Positions 29,195 through 39,818 of a stretch of 64,000 nt of DNA are shown one piece after another. The position numbers and the translations under genes are program-made. The notes below the pieces were generated by a model, which worked only from the letters and a program-made list of their open reading frames with translations, did no database searches and was not told the DNA's origin. Source of the DNA: Pseudomonas cerasi (GTDB taxonomy: Bacteria > Pseudomonadota > Gammaproteobacteria > Pseudomonadales > Pseudomonadaceae). Position 1 is the first letter of the stretch; every line of letters starts with the position of its first letter. The DNA lies in NCBI RefSeq assembly GCF_900074915.1, contig NZ_LT222319.1:124001-188000 (forward strand). The letters run 5' to 3'.

Positions 29195-30019
29195 ATGAAT
29201 GATGCGGTAATAATGAAAGCGGTTCCCTCTCCCTCGTCCGATGACACTTCGACGGCGTGGCAGGGTATTCCTTTCAGCGCCAATACGTCGCGTCCGGGCG
29301 GCCTTAACAAGCCGCAAGTAATGGTGTTGATTGCTGCGTCAGTCCTTATTCATGGTGCGATCTGGTGGTACATGCAAACTGCCCAGCCAGACGTCCCGGA
29401 AGTTGCACCACAAGTTCCGGAAATGACCATTGAACTGACCAGCCCTACGCCACCCGCACCGGAACCGCCGCCGCCCGAGCCACCACCTCCGCCGCCGCCT
29501 CCACCGCCTCCCCCCGAACCGGAACAACCGGTCGAGGATCCGGACGCGGTCGAGCCGCCGCCCAAGCCAGTGGAAAAGCCCAAGGTCGAGAAGCCCAAGC
29601 CGGTCAAGAAAGTCGAGCCGGTGAAAAAGCCGACGCCGCCTGCGCCAACGCCTGCCGCCGCACCCAGCCCGCCCGCGCCGCCAACACCTGCGCCCGCGCC
29701 GCCGGCACCTGCTGCGCCACCGGCTCCGGTCAAGGAAAGCGCTGCGGTATCCGGGCTCGCCAGTCTGGGCAATCCGCCGCCGGAATACCCGGGGCTGGCC
29801 TTGCGACGCAGTTGGGAAGGTCGCGTGATTCTGCGCATCAAGGTGCTGCCCAACGGCCGCGCTGGCGCTGTCGAGGTGACCAAATCCAGCGGCAAACCGG
29901 TACTGGACGAAGCGGCCGTGGAGGCTGTGCGCAACTGGAAGTTCATACCGGCCAAACGCGGTGACACGCCGATAGAAGGCTTCGCGACGCAGACCATCGA
30001 CTTCAAGTTGCCGGAATGA
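29195..30019 (+). CDS. tonB: TonB-family energy transducer
   Basis: 274 residues. A cytoplasmic start of about 38 residues, one membrane anchor near 42-60 (VMVLIAASVLIHGAIWWYM), a long periplasm-spanning segment rich in Pro and Glu, then Pro and Lys (about 75-185, including a run of prolines), and the C-terminal TonB domain (about 190-274: YPGLALRRSWEGRVILRIKV to NWKFIPAKRGDTPIEGF). It transmits proton-motive force to the outer-membrane receptor. GAGGGAG lies 5 bases before the ATG. First gene of the transport operon. Confidence 0.95.
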   Translation: MNDAVIMKAVPSPSSDDTSTAWQGIPFSANTSRPGGLNKPQVMVLIAASVLIHGAIWWYMQTAQPDVPEVAPQVPEMTIELTSPTPPAPEPPPPEPPPPPPPPPPPPEPEQPVEDPDAVEPPPKPVEKPKVEKPKPVKKVEPVKKPTPPAPTPAAAPSPPAPPTPAPAPPAPAAPPAPVKESAAVSGLASLGNPPPEYPGLALRRSWEGRVILRIKVLPNGRAGAVEVTKSSGKPVLDEAAVEAVRNWKFIPAKRGDTPIEGFATQTIDFKLPE

Positions 30020-30072
30020 TCCGGCACCTGACAACCGACACTTCAATTATTAAAGCTGGTGAGGTTTAAACC

Positions 30073-30780
30073 ATGAACGCATCGCTCTCTTCCATGATCG
30101 TCCCGGCCGTGCTCTGGGCACTGATTCTGTTTTCCGTATTGAGTTGGGCACTGTTGCTGATCAAGTCGGCGCAGTACGTGCGCCAGAAGTCCCAGAACAA
30201 ACAGTTCACCAAGGCGTTCTGGAGCGCACCGGACCTGCTCACCGCTGCCGAGCATTCTGCGCAATACCCTGGCGCGCTGGCGCGTATCGCCAACAGTGGC
30301 TTTGAAGCCATGGCGGTCGATGAGTCGCCGCGCACCACGCAACAATTGGCGCACACCATCAACCGCTCGGACCGTCTGGAGCGCAACCTGCGCCAGCAGA
30401 TACAAAAAGAGCGGCGCGCGCTGGAAAGTGGCCAGGCGATTCTCGCCAGTATCGGCAGCACCGCGCCCTTCATTGGCCTGTTCGGTACCGTCTGGGGGAT
30501 CATGGAAGCACTGCAAAGCATCGGCGCGACCGGCTCGGCCAGCCTCGAAGCGGTTGCCGGCCCCATCGGTCACGCGCTGGTCGCCACCGGTGTGGGTATC
30601 GCCGTAGCCGTGCCAGCAGTGTTGATCTACAACTTCTTCCTGCGCCGCCTCAAGCTCGCCGTGGCCGACATGGATGACTTCGCCCACGACTTCGACGCCC
30701 TCGCCCAGCGCAGCGCCTTCGCGGTCACCCGTCAGCCCATCGCCAGCAAGAATGGCCATGCCGTTCGGGAGGCCAGCTAA
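30073..30780 (+). CDS. exbB: ExbB proton channel
   Basis: 235 residues, MotA/TolQ/ExbB family. Three membrane segments: near 8-28, near 130-150 (ILASIGSTAPFIGLFGTVWGI, the family hallmark) and near 170-192. Forms the proton-conducting motor with ExbD that energises TonB. Start ATG has GGTGAGG 8 bases upstream. Its stop overlaps the exbD start by one base (TAATG). Confidence 0.95.
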   Translation: MNASLSSMIVPAVLWALILFSVLSWALLLIKSAQYVRQKSQNKQFTKAFWSAPDLLTAAEHSAQYPGALARIANSGFEAMAVDESPRTTQQLAHTINRSDRLERNLRQQIQKERRALESGQAILASIGSTAPFIGLFGTVWGIMEALQSIGATGSASLEAVAGPIGHALVATGVGIAVAVPAVLIYNFFLRRLKLAVADMDDFAHDFDALAQRSAFAVTRQPIASKNGHAVREAS

Positions 30781-31181
30781 TGTCTTTCTCCACTCAGGAC
30801 AGCGATGAAGTACTCAGCGAAATGAACGTCACGCCGCTGGTCGACGTGATGCTTGTGCTGCTGGTGGTGTTCATCGTCACCACGCCGCTGATGACCAACG
30901 CGATCAAGGTCAACTTGCCCAAGACCGACGCAGTCGCCCCCGCCGAGAAGAAAAACCCGGTGGTGGTCAGCGTCGATCAGGACGGCAAGTTCTACCTCGC
31001 CAAATCGGAAATCGCCCCGGAGCTGCTGGAAAAAAGCCTGCAGGACGAAAAGGCCAAGGACCCGGAAATCCGCGTTCAGTTGCAGGCCGATACCGCCGTG
31101 AATTATGGCCAGGTGGCCAAGGCCATGGCCTCCATCGAACGCTCCGGCATTACGAAGATATCCGTCATGACAGCGAAATGA
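30780..31181 (+). CDS. exbD: ExbD motor subunit
   Basis: 133 residues. One N-terminal membrane segment (about 16-38: MNVTPLVDVMLVLLVVFIV, holding the conserved Asp in TPLVDV) and a periplasmic domain. It works with ExbB and TonB. The start codon overlaps the exbB stop, so the two are translated together. Confidence 0.95.
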   Translation: MSFSTQDSDEVLSEMNVTPLVDVMLVLLVVFIVTTPLMTNAIKVNLPKTDAVAPAEKKNPVVVSVDQDGKFYLAKSEIAPELLEKSLQDEKAKDPEIRVQLQADTAVNYGQVAKAMASIERSGITKISVMTAK

Positions 31182-31385
31182 CGCTCGACTGACCGGGTGG
31201 CTTCGCCTCGCGAAGCCGTCTGACCCGACCCCCGTGAATGCGGTTGTCCGTGGGCTGAAAAGCCCCTGGAGGGGAGCGGCTTGCTGGAAAAAGAAGAAGT
31301 GGAACTCCCGCTCGGCACAACCGCGTCGGGAACAGAGGGCTCACAAGGCCATTTCAATAACGTCTGGACCAAGTCGGAACTAACC

Positions 31386-34106
31386 ATGCTGATGAATCTT
31401 CCCGGTTGCACCCTCAAACCACTGGCCCTCGCGGTCCGGCGTCATCCACGTGCCCTGCTCTGTGCATTGGCCATGGGCATGAGCGGTGCCCAGGCGGCAG
31501 ACGCCGTCGATGCGGACACCAGCGGCTCGGCCGTGTCCACCAGTGCAGCGGTTGTGCCTGCCACAACCCAACTGCAACGTGTAGAAGTCACCGGTTCGGC
31601 AATCCGCCGGGTCGATGCCGAAACCGCCGTGCCGATTACCATCCTGCGCGCCGACGACCTGAAGAAACAGGGCGTGACCACCACCCAGGAAATGGTCCAG
31701 CGCATCACCGGCAGCCAGTCGATCAACAACAGCGCAGGCTCGGTCGGCGCCGGAACAGGTGGTGCCTCGTTTGCCGATATGCGCGGCATCGGCGCCAACA
31801 AGACGCTGGTACTGCTCAACGGCCGCCGTCTGGCCAATAACGCACTGTCGGGTGTGGGCACGCCCAACGGCAGCGCCATCGACCTGAACATGATCCCTTT
31901 TGCCGCCATCGACCGTGTGGAAGTATTGCGTGACGGCGCCTCGGCGCTATACGGGACTGACGCCATTGGCGGTGTGATCAACTTCATCACCAAAAAATCC
32001 CTGACCGACGGCAGCCTGACACTGGGTGGAGAAACCCCGACCGCCAGCGGCGGCGGTGCCACCAAGGACATGAGCGCCAGTTGGGGCTTTGGCGATCTGG
32101 AGCAAGACCGCTTCAACGTCATGGGTGTATTCAACTACAACAAACAGCAAAACCTGGACGCCAACGACCGCTCGTTTGCCAGAGATTACGTGCCAGGACG
32201 CGGGCTCAATCAGACCTCCGGTACGGCCTATCCCGGCAATTACTTCCAGGGTGACAACTCTGCGAACCCGCTGGGCAGAAACTGCGGCGGCCCTAACCTG
32301 ATCGCCAGCAACGGCATCTGCCGGTTCAGCACCCGTGAATACATCGACCTGATCCCGCAAACCGAAAAGACCTCGTTTTTTGGCAAGGCCACCGGCAAGC
32401 TGGCAGACGATCATAACGTCAGCCTCGAATATTTCTGGGCTCGTAACAACAACCATACCGATATCGGGCCTGCGCCCCTTACCGGCCTGTCTCTGGACTC
32501 ATCGTCGCCTTTTTATCCCGGCAACGGCATCACTCCGGCACCGACCGACTTTACTCTCGACCCGACCCAACCGATCAGCACAGCCTGGCGAGAAACCGCA
32601 GCCGGGCCACGCGGGTCCAGCGACCAGAACACCAGCCAGCGTTTCCTGCTGAACTTCGACGGCCTGGTGGGCGGCTGGGACTACAACGTAGGTGCTTCTT
32701 ACAACCAGAACAAAGTCCTGTCATCGCTCACCAACGGTTATGTCAGTGACGCTGCAATGCTCAACGGCCTGGCCAATGGCACCCTTAACCCGTTCGGCCC
32801 GCAAACCGCTGCCGGTCAGGCACTGATCGATGCCAACGAATATCACGGCCAGTACTCCAGTGCTGTGGGCCGGGTGGCCGGGCTCGATGCGCGCATCAGC
32901 CGGGAAATCGGTGACTGGTTCGGTGCAGGCCCTGCGGGTCTGGCGTTGGGCGGCGAATACCGCAAAGAGAAAATGCATCAGCAGTACGAAGCCTACGTCA
33001 ACGACATCAGCAGCCTGGGCGCAGATGCCGCCGGTAGCGTCGAAGGCGACAGGAGCGTCAAGGCGGAATACGCCGAACTGAACTTGCCCGTGCTGGACAG
33101 CCTTGAACTGACCGCCGCCGTCCGTCACGACAAATACAGCGACTTCGGCAGCACCACCAACCCGAAATACTCGTTCCGCTACCAGCCGTTCAAGCAACTG
33201 GTGGTCCGTGGTGCCTACAGCGAAGGTTTCCGCGCGCCGTCGCTTTACGAGCTGTATGCCCCGCGCAGTACGACTTTCACCCAGGGCTATTACAACGACC
33301 CGGTTCTGTGTGCCGGTGGCGTCGTCCAGCCGGGTGGTAACGCCGGTCGTGATTGCCAGCAGCAGTTCCTCAACAATGGTGGAGGCAACACCGAGCTGGC
33401 CCCGGAAAAAGCCCGCAACATGACGCTGGGCTTCGTCTATCAGCCGGTCAACAACCTGTCGATGGGCCTGGATTTCTGGTGGATTCACATTTCCAACCAG
33501 ATCCAGGCGTTCCCCGAGTCGACCGTGTTCGATGACCCCAACACCTACGCCGACCGCTACGTGCGCGCTGCCGACGGTTCGATCGCCAATATCGTCACCG
33601 GCAACGCCAACCTGGGCATCGTCAAGACCATCGGTGTCGACGTAACCCTCGACTATCGCTTCCCGAACACGCCTTATGGTCAGTTCGGTCTGGGCATGAC
33701 CGGCACCTATGTGACGCGTTATGACTTCCAGAACATCATCGACGGCCCGTACACCGACAAGGTCGGCGACTTCCAGGGCGACGGCGTGATTTCGCGTTGG
33801 AAACACGTGCTGACCGGTACCTGGGCACTGGGCGATACCCGCGCCTCCATCACCAACCGCTTCACCAGCGGCTACAACGACTACGACCGCACCACCAATG
33901 CGCGGGTCGCGTCGTATGCGCTGTGGGACATGTCGGTGGGTCATACCTTCGACAAAGTGCTGGATATCGACGCCGGTGTGCGCAACATGTTCGACCGCAA
34001 CCCGCCGTTCTCCAACCAGGCCTACAACTTCCAGTCCGGCTACGACCCTCGTTACGCCGACCCGCTGGGGCGCACCCTGTTCGCCCGCGCGACTTACCAC
34101 TTCTGA
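31386..34106 (+). CDS. TonB-dependent outer-membrane receptor
   Basis: About 906 residues from ATG 31386 (alternative ATG 31392). N-terminal region with a long signal peptide ending near AQAADA at about 38-43, then a TonB-box-like VEVTGS and a plug with RITGSQS, MRGIGANKTLVLLNGRRLAN and VEVLRDGASALYGTDAIGGVINFITKK at about 105-210. The rest is the beta-barrel, ending in the outer-membrane C-terminal Phe (FARATYHF). Binding substrate is unknown; the adjacent yej transporter points to a peptide or peptide conjugate. The receptor class with long loops is common for peptide or metal-complex uptake. 200 bases separate it from exbD. Confidence 0.95.
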   Translation: MLMNLPGCTLKPLALAVRRHPRALLCALAMGMSGAQAADAVDADTSGSAVSTSAAVVPATTQLQRVEVTGSAIRRVDAETAVPITILRADDLKKQGVTTTQEMVQRITGSQSINNSAGSVGAGTGGASFADMRGIGANKTLVLLNGRRLANNALSGVGTPNGSAIDLNMIPFAAIDRVEVLRDGASALYGTDAIGGVINFITKKSLTDGSLTLGGETPTASGGGATKDMSASWGFGDLEQDRFNVMGVFNYNKQQNLDANDRSFARDYVPGRGLNQTSGTAYPGNYFQGDNSANPLGRNCGGPNLIASNGICRFSTREYIDLIPQTEKTSFFGKATGKLADDHNVSLEYFWARNNNHTDIGPAPLTGLSLDSSSPFYPGNGITPAPTDFTLDPTQPISTAWRETAAGPRGSSDQNTSQRFLLNFDGLVGGWDYNVGASYNQNKVLSSLTNGYVSDAAMLNGLANGTLNPFGPQTAAGQALIDANEYHGQYSSAVGRVAGLDARISREIGDWFGAGPAGLALGGEYRKEKMHQQYEAYVNDISSLGADAAGSVEGDRSVKAEYAELNLPVLDSLELTAAVRHDKYSDFGSTTNPKYSFRYQPFKQLVVRGAYSEGFRAPSLYELYAPRSTTFTQGYYNDPVLCAGGVVQPGGNAGRDCQQQFLNNGGGNTELAPEKARNMTLGFVYQPVNNLSMGLDFWWIHISNQIQAFPESTVFDDPNTYADRYVRAADGSIANIVTGNANLGIVKTIGVDVTLDYRFPNTPYGQFGLGMTGTYVTRYDFQNIIDGPYTDKVGDFQGDGVISRWKHVLTGTWALGDTRASITNRFTSGYNDYDRTTNARVASYALWDMSVGHTFDKVLDIDAGVRNMFDRNPPFSNQAYNFQSGYDPRYADPLGRTLFARATYHF

Positions 34107-34113
34107 GTGTGAC

Positions 34114-34200
34114 GACGTGGCCCATAACGCTCCGTGGGCCACGTCAGATTGCGAGCTCGCCCCCTCCGGCCCAGGTTTCATCCGCCTTCCCCGGCCGGGG
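34114..34200 (+). terminator. Two hairpins between receptor and yejA genes
   Basis: First: GACGTGGCCCA and TGGGCCACGTC, an 11-bp perfect stem, 10-base loop, no T run. Second: CCCCGGCCGGGG at 34189-34200 followed by GCTTTTT. They probably give partial termination or mRNA processing, so that the ABC transporter genes are expressed less than the receptor. Confidence 0.6.
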
Positions 34201-34249
34201 GCTTTTTCGCAGTGTTCCGTCATTCAGTGCGTACGAGGAAAGCCCCACC

Positions 34250-36133
34250 ATGTCGCGTCTTAACCGTTTTCTGCGGCGCCTGCTTCTGGGTGTTGCACTG
34301 TGCAGTGGCTGGCAGACTGTGCTGGCGACGCCGACCCACGCCTTGACCGTCTATGGCGAGGCACCGAAATACCCGGCCGGCTTCCAGCACTTCGATTACG
34401 TCAACCCGAACGCTCCCAAGGGTGGTTCGCTGACCCGGTCGGCGGAAGAAATTGGCCAGTTCAATTACCTCAATCCCTACGTCGATCAGGGCATCAATGT
34501 GCGCGAGGTCGACAGCTGGGTGTACTCGCCACTGGCCTATCGCTCGCTGGATGAGCCGTACACGGTGTATGGCCTGATCGCGGAAAAGATGGAGATGGAC
34601 CCGGACGGTCTGTGGATTCGTTTTTTCCTCAACCCCAAAGCGCGCTTCGAGGACGGCAAGCCCGTCACCGCCGAAGACGTGCGCTACACCTTCGAGCTGA
34701 TAACCACCAAGGCCAGCTTCAGTTATCGACCCATGTTCGCCGACGTCAAAGAGGTGACCATCGAAGGGCCGCTGCAGATTCGCTTCGACTTCAAGAACAA
34801 CCTCAACCGCATGCTGGCGCTGGACATCGCCAGCCTGCACATCCTCCCCGAACACTGGTGGAAGACCCGCGACTTCGCCAACGGCGGCGGTTTCGAGCCG
34901 CCTTTGGGCAACGGGCCGTACCGGGTCGCCAAGGTTGACGCCGGGCGCAGCGTCACCTTCGAACGGGTCAAGGACTGGTGGGGCAAGGACCTGTCGGTCA
35001 GCCATGGCCTGTACAACTTCGACACGCTCACCGTGAACTACTACGGCGACACCGAAATCGCCCGCCAGCTGCTGCAGGCCGGGACGTTCGACTACAACCG
35101 CGAGTTCTCCTCTTCAGGCTTCGTGGTCGGCTACAGCGGCCCGGCGATTGACGACGGGCGCCTGCAAAAGCGCATCCTCGCACCGCAACGTCCGGTCGCC
35201 GCGCAGGGCTTTGTGTTCAATCTGGACAAACCCATGTTCAAGGACCGCCGCGTGCGCGAGGCGCTGTCGTTGCTGTGGGATTTCGACTGGATCAATCGTC
35301 GGGTCATGCGCAATTTCTACGTGCGCGAACAAAGCTATTTCCCGAAAAGCGACATGGCCGCCACCGAGCTGCCGACCCCGGCCGAGCTGAAAATTCTCGA
35401 GCCCTTGCGCGGCCAAGTGCCGGAAGAGGTGTTCAGCAAGGTCTATCAGCCACCGAAAACCGACGGCAGCGGCTACATCCGTGACAAGCAGTTGCAGGCC
35501 CTCAAGCTGCTGGCCGAAGCCGGTTGGCATCCGAAGGACAACAAGCTGGTCAACGCGGCGGGCGAGCCGATGGTGTTCAGCTTCATCGATGGTCAAGGCG
35601 GTTTCGACCGGCTGATTCTGCCGTTCAAGCGCACGCTGGCGCAGATCGGCATCACCCTGGATTTCCTGCGCATCGATTCGGCGCAGTACATCAACCGGCT
35701 CAATGCGCGGGACTACGACATGATCGTGGTCAACCTGCCGAAAAACGGTAATCCGATCATTTCCCCTGGCCGTGAGCTGTACAACCTGTACGGCTCGCAA
35801 AGCGCCACCGAAGTGGGCAGCTCCAACGCCATGGTGCTGCGCAATCCTGCGGTGGACACGCTGATCGACGGGCTGGTCAGCGCCAATACGCGCAATGACA
35901 TGGTGCTCTACGCACGGTCGCTGGATCGGGTCCTGCAATGGGGTTACTACATGATTCCCAACTACTACTCCAAGGGCACGCCACTGGTGTTCGCCAACCG
36001 TTTCGGCATGCCGGATGTGGCACCGACCTATGACGTTGGTCTGGAAACCTGGTGGCAGATCAGCCCGACGCCGCTGACCAATGCTCAGGCCGCTGCGCTG
36101 ACCGGCAAGCCTGCCGCCGCCAAGGAGTACTGA
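34250..36133 (+). CDS. yejA: YejA-like peptide-binding periplasmic protein
   Basis: 627 residues from ATG 34250, with GAGGAAA about 8 bases upstream. Signal peptide in [23 protein letters not shown] (about 8-30). SBP_bac_5 fold follows, with [17 protein letters not shown] near 140 and [19 protein letters not shown] near 225. The length and the direct yejBEF neighbours match the E. coli YejABEF system, which imports microcin C and peptides. The frame is open further upstream, but that part overlaps the receptor's 3' end. Confidence 0.92.
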   Translation: MSRLNRFLRRLLLGVALCSGWQTVLATPTHALTVYGEAPKYPAGFQHFDYVNPNAPKGGSLTRSAEEIGQFNYLNPYVDQGINVREVDSWVYSPLAYRSLDEPYTVYGLIAEKMEMDPDGLWIRFFLNPKARFEDGKPVTAEDVRYTFELITTKASFSYRPMFADVKEVTIEGPLQIRFDFKNNLNRMLALDIASLHILPEHWWKTRDFANGGGFEPPLGNGPYRVAKVDAGRSVTFERVKDWWGKDLSVSHGLYNFDTLTVNYYGDTEIARQLLQAGTFDYNREFSSSGFVVGYSGPAIDDGRLQKRILAPQRPVAAQGFVFNLDKPMFKDRRVREALSLLWDFDWINRRVMRNFYVREQSYFPKSDMAATELPTPAELKILEPLRGQVPEEVFSKVYQPPKTDGSGYIRDKQLQALKLLAEAGWHPKDNKLVNAAGEPMVFSFIDGQGGFDRLILPFKRTLAQIGITLDFLRIDSAQYINRLNARDYDMIVVNLPKNGNPIISPGRELYNLYGSQSATEVGSSNAMVLRNPAVDTLIDGLVSANTRNDMVLYARSLDRVLQWGYYMIPNYYSKGTPLVFANRFGMPDVAPTYDVGLETWWQISPTPLTNAQAAALTGKPAAAKEY

Positions 36134-36134
36134 G

Positions 36135-37202
36135 ATGCTGGCTTATGTGATTCGACGTCTGCTACTGATCATTCCCACGCTGCTGGCCATTCTGATTGTG
36201 AATTTCCTGATCGTGCAGGCCGCTCCCGGCGGACCGGTCGAGCAGGCCATCGCGCGCATTCAGGGCTTCAGCCCCAACGGTGTGGGGGGCGGCGGGGGCG
36301 AAGTAGCCGCAAGCGGCACCGCCAGCCGCAGTACGCGCGGGCTGGACCCGGCGCTGATCGAGCAGATCAAGGAACATTACGGTTTCGACAAACCGATGCA
36401 CGAACGGCTGTGGCTGATGCTCAAGAACTACGCGCAACTGGACTTCGGCACCAGCTTCTTCCGTGGCGCGCCGGTCACCGAACTGATTGCACAAAAGCTC
36501 CCGGTGTCGATGTCTCTCGGGCTCTGGGCGACGCTGATCACGTATCTGATTTCCATCCCGCTGGGCATTCGCAAGGCGGTGCGGCACGGCAGCGCGTTCG
36601 ATGTCTGGAGCAGCACGCTGGTGATCATCGGTTACGCCACGCCCGCGTTTCTGTTCGCCATTCTGCTGATCGTGGTGTTTGCCGGAGGCAGTTACCTGAG
36701 CTGGTTTCCGGCGCAAGGGCTGTTCTCGGACAACTTCGACAACCTGAGCACCTGGGGCAAGGTGAAGGACTATCTGTGGCACCTGGTGTTGCCAGTCAGC
36801 TCGCTGGTAATCGGCGGCTTCGCCACGCTGACCATCCTCACCAAGAACAGCTTTCTCAACGAGATCAGCCGCCAGTACGTGGTCACGGCGCGCGCCAAGG
36901 GCCTGACCGAGCATCGCGTGCTGTACGGCCACGTGTTTCGCAACGCCATGTTGCTGGTGATCGCCGGTATTCCGCAGGCTTTGATCGAGGTGTTCTTCGC
37001 CGGCTCGCTGCTGATCGAAACCATCTTCGGCCTCGATGGTTTGGGGCGCATGAGTTACGAAGCAGCCGTCTCGCGCGACTACCCCATCGTATTCGGCACG
37101 CTGTTTCTGTTCACGCTGTTCGGCCTGCTGATCAAACTGATCGGTGACCTGTGTTACACGCTGGTCGACCCACGCATCGACTTTTCCGCGAGGAGCGCCT
37201 GA
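36135..37202 (+). CDS. yejB: ABC transporter inner-membrane subunit YejB
   Basis: 355 residues, a DppB-type permease. Membrane segments near 10-30, then five in the second half; the YejB-specific Gly-rich insertion ([12 protein letters not shown]) follows the first segment. The EAA motif region ([19 protein letters not shown]) near 250-270 contacts the ATPase. Starts one base after the yejA stop and ends overlapping yejE. Confidence 0.93.
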   Translation: MLAYVIRRLLLIIPTLLAILIVNFLIVQAAPGGPVEQAIARIQGFSPNGVGGGGGEVAASGTASRSTRGLDPALIEQIKEHYGFDKPMHERLWLMLKNYAQLDFGTSFFRGAPVTELIAQKLPVSMSLGLWATLITYLISIPLGIRKAVRHGSAFDVWSSTLVIIGYATPAFLFAILLIVVFAGGSYLSWFPAQGLFSDNFDNLSTWGKVKDYLWHLVLPVSSLVIGGFATLTILTKNSFLNEISRQYVVTARAKGLTEHRVLYGHVFRNAMLLVIAGIPQALIEVFFAGSLLIETIFGLDGLGRMSYEAAVSRDYPIVFGTLFLFTLFGLLIKLIGDLCYTLVDPRIDFSARSA

Positions 37203-38224
37203 TGTTCGAGTTCTCTCCCCAGACCCGGCGTCGCTTCGACCTGTTCAAGGCCAACCGTCGCGGTTGGTGGTCGCTGTGGATCTTCATCGGCCTGATGCTG
37301 GTGTGCCTGTGCGGCGAACTGATCGCCAACGACAAGCCGCTGCTGGTCAGCTACGACGGGCAGATGTATTACCCGGTGTTGCACACCTACATGGAAACCG
37401 ATTTCGGCGGCGAGCTGCCTTTCGAGCCGGACTATGCCAGCGATTATGTGCGCAAGCTGATCGCGGCAAAAAACGGCTGGATGCTGTTCGCGCCGATCCC
37501 GTTCAGCTACGACACCATCAACTACGACCTGGACGCGCCATCGCCCAGCCCGCCGGACCACATCAACTGGCTGGGCACGGACGAACAGGCCCGTGATGTG
37601 CTGGCGCGGGTGTTGTTCGGCGCGCGGATTTCCATTCTGTTCGCGCTGCTGCTGACCGCGATCAGCACGGTGATCGGCGTCTGTGCCGGGGCGATTCAGG
37701 GGTACTACGGCGGCATGACCGACCTGATCGGCCAGCGCATTCAGGAGATCTGGTCGGGGCTGCCGGTGCTGTACCTGCTGATCATTCTGTCCGGCTTCGT
37801 GTCCCCCAGTTTCTGGTGGCTGCTGGGGATCATGGCGCTGTTCTCCTGGCTGTCGCTGGTTGACGTGGTGCGTGCCGAGTTCCTGCGCGGGCGCAATCTG
37901 GAATACGTCAAAGCCGCCCGCGCACTGGGCCTGACCGACGCTGCGCTGATGTGGCGGCACATCCTGCCCAACGCGATGACCAGCACCCTGACCTACCTGC
38001 CGTTCATCATCACCGGCGCCATCGCCACCCTCACTGCGCTGGATTTCCTCGGCTTCGGCATGCCGGCGGGCAGTGCGTCGCTGGGCGAGCTGATCGGCGA
38101 GGCCAAGCGCAATCTGCAAGCGCCCTGGTTGGGGCTGACCGCGTTCGTGGTGCTGGCCTTGATCCTTTCTCTGCTGGTGTTCATCGGCGAAGCCTGCCGC
38201 GACGCGTTCGATCCTCGGAGCTGA
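37202..38224 (+). CDS. yejE: ABC transporter inner-membrane subunit YejE
   Basis: 340 residues from the ATG that overlaps the yejB stop (TGATG). A DppC-type permease: membrane segment near 25-45, a large periplasmic insertion typical of YejE (about 50-130), then five segments. EAA region: VKAARALGLTDAALMWRHILPNA near 235-257. The upstream in-frame extension lies inside yejB. Confidence 0.93.
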   Translation: MFEFSPQTRRRFDLFKANRRGWWSLWIFIGLMLVCLCGELIANDKPLLVSYDGQMYYPVLHTYMETDFGGELPFEPDYASDYVRKLIAAKNGWMLFAPIPFSYDTINYDLDAPSPSPPDHINWLGTDEQARDVLARVLFGARISILFALLLTAISTVIGVCAGAIQGYYGGMTDLIGQRIQEIWSGLPVLYLLIILSGFVSPSFWWLLGIMALFSWLSLVDVVRAEFLRGRNLEYVKAARALGLTDAALMWRHILPNAMTSTLTYLPFIITGAIATLTALDFLGFGMPAGSASLGELIGEAKRNLQAPWLGLTAFVVLALILSLLVFIGEACRDAFDPRS

Positions 38225-38225
38225 C

Positions 38226-39809
38226 ATGCAAGACAACCTGATTGAAATTCGCGACCTGCGGGTCGCTTTCAACGGCCGCGAAGTGGTGCATGGCGTCAGC
38301 CTCGATATCCGTCGTGGCGAGTGCCTGGCGCTGGTGGGCGAATCCGGCTCGGGCAAGTCGGTCACGGCGCATTCGATTCTGCGTCTGTTGCCGGCGAAAA
38401 CCGTCAGCACCCAGGGCTCGATTCGTTACGACGGGCTGGATCTGGTCAGCGCCAGCGACAAGCAGTTACGCAGTCTGCGCGGCAACCGCGTGGCGATGAT
38501 TTTTCAGGAGCCCATGAGTTCGCTGAACCCGCTGCACACGGTCGAAAAACAGATCGGCGAAATCCTCGCGACCCACAAGGGCCTCAAGGGCAAGGCCGCG
38601 CTGAGCCGAACCCTGGAGCTGCTGGAACTGGTCGGCATTCGTGACCCGCTGTCACGTCTCAAGGCGTATCCGCATCAACTGTCGGGTGGGCAGCGGCAGC
38701 GCATCATGATTGCCATGGCGCTGGCCAACGAGCCGGATCTGCTGATCGCCGACGAGCCGACCACCGCGCTGGACGTGACCGCTCAGGTGAAGATCCTGGA
38801 ATTGCTCAAGTCCCTGCAACAGCGGCTGAACATGTCGCTGCTGCTGATCAGCCACGACCTCAATCTGGTGCGGCGCATCGCCCAGCGGGTCTGCGTGATG
38901 CGTGAGGGCGAGATTGTCGAGCAGGCCGATTGCCAGACCCTGTTCGACAGTCCGCAGCACCCTTACAGCTGTCTGCTGATCAATGCCGAGCCGGATGGCG
39001 AACCGGTGCCGTCCACGCACAGCAACACGCTGCTGTCGGTGCAGGACCTGAAGGTCTGGTTCCCGCTGGGCAAGGCCTGGTTCAAACGTGAGCCGCAGTA
39101 TGTGAAGGCGGTGGACGGGGTGAGTTTCGAGCTGCTCAAGGGCAAGACGCTGGGCATTGTCGGCGAGTCGGGTTCGGGTAAATCGACTTTGGGTCAGGCG
39201 ATTTTGCGCCTGGTCGATTCAGAGGGCAGCATACGCTTCGGCACCAAGGAACTGAGCCTGCACAGTCAGCACCTGATGCGCCCGTTGCGCCGCCAGTTGC
39301 AGGTGGTGTTTCAGGACCCGTTCGGCAGCCTCAGCCCGCGCATGACCGTGGAACAGATCGTTGCCGAGGGCCTGGTGACGCACAACATCGGTACGCCGAA
39401 AGAGCGGGAACAGACGGTGATCCGCGTGTTGCAGGAAGTCGGCCTGGACCCGGCCACCCGGCATCGTTACCCGCACGAGTTTTCCGGCGGTCAGCGCCAG
39501 CGTATTTCCATCGCACGGGCGTTGGTGCTTGAACCGGATCTGATCCTGCTCGACGAGCCGACCTCGGCGCTCGACCGGACCGTGCAAAAGCAAATCGTCG
39601 CCCTGCTGCGTGACCTGCAAATCCGTCGCGGTCTGACGTACCTGTTCATCAGCCATGACCTGGCGGTGGTTCACGCCCTGGCCCATGATCTGATCGTGAT
39701 CAAGGACGGCAAGGTGGTCGAGCAGGGCCTGTCCCGCGAGATCTTCGCCGCACCGCAGCAGGCCTACACTCAGGAACTGCTGCGCTCGTCGGGGCTGGTG
39801 TTTGCCTGA
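38226..39809 (+). CDS. yejF: Fused dual ABC ATPase YejF
   Basis: 527 residues holding two nucleotide-binding domains. First: Walker A GESGSGKS near 37-44, signature LSGGQRQR near 157, Walker [13 protein letters not shown] near 175. Second: [10 protein letters not shown] near 315, [10 protein letters not shown] near 421, [11 protein letters not shown] near 443. Same length and layout as E. coli YejF. It drives transport through YejBE. Ends 9 bases before the convergent chemoreceptor gene; no terminator hairpin is visible between them. Confidence 0.95.
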   Translation: MQDNLIEIRDLRVAFNGREVVHGVSLDIRRGECLALVGESGSGKSVTAHSILRLLPAKTVSTQGSIRYDGLDLVSASDKQLRSLRGNRVAMIFQEPMSSLNPLHTVEKQIGEILATHKGLKGKAALSRTLELLELVGIRDPLSRLKAYPHQLSGGQRQRIMIAMALANEPDLLIADEPTTALDVTAQVKILELLKSLQQRLNMSLLLISHDLNLVRRIAQRVCVMREGEIVEQADCQTLFDSPQHPYSCLLINAEPDGEPVPSTHSNTLLSVQDLKVWFPLGKAWFKREPQYVKAVDGVSFELLKGKTLGIVGESGSGKSTLGQAILRLVDSEGSIRFGTKELSLHSQHLMRPLRRQLQVVFQDPFGSLSPRMTVEQIVAEGLVTHNIGTPKEREQTVIRVLQEVGLDPATRHRYPHEFSGGQRQRISIARALVLEPDLILLDEPTSALDRTVQKQIVALLRDLQIRRGLTYLFISHDLAVVHALAHDLIVIKDGKVVEQGLSREIFAAPQQAYTQELLRSSGLVFA

Positions 39810-39818
39810 GCCCGAAAG

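Noticed and set aside
32721..34223. 500-codon minus-strand open frame opposite the receptor gene
   Set aside because: It is the shadow of the TonB-dependent receptor and has no domain or ribosome site.
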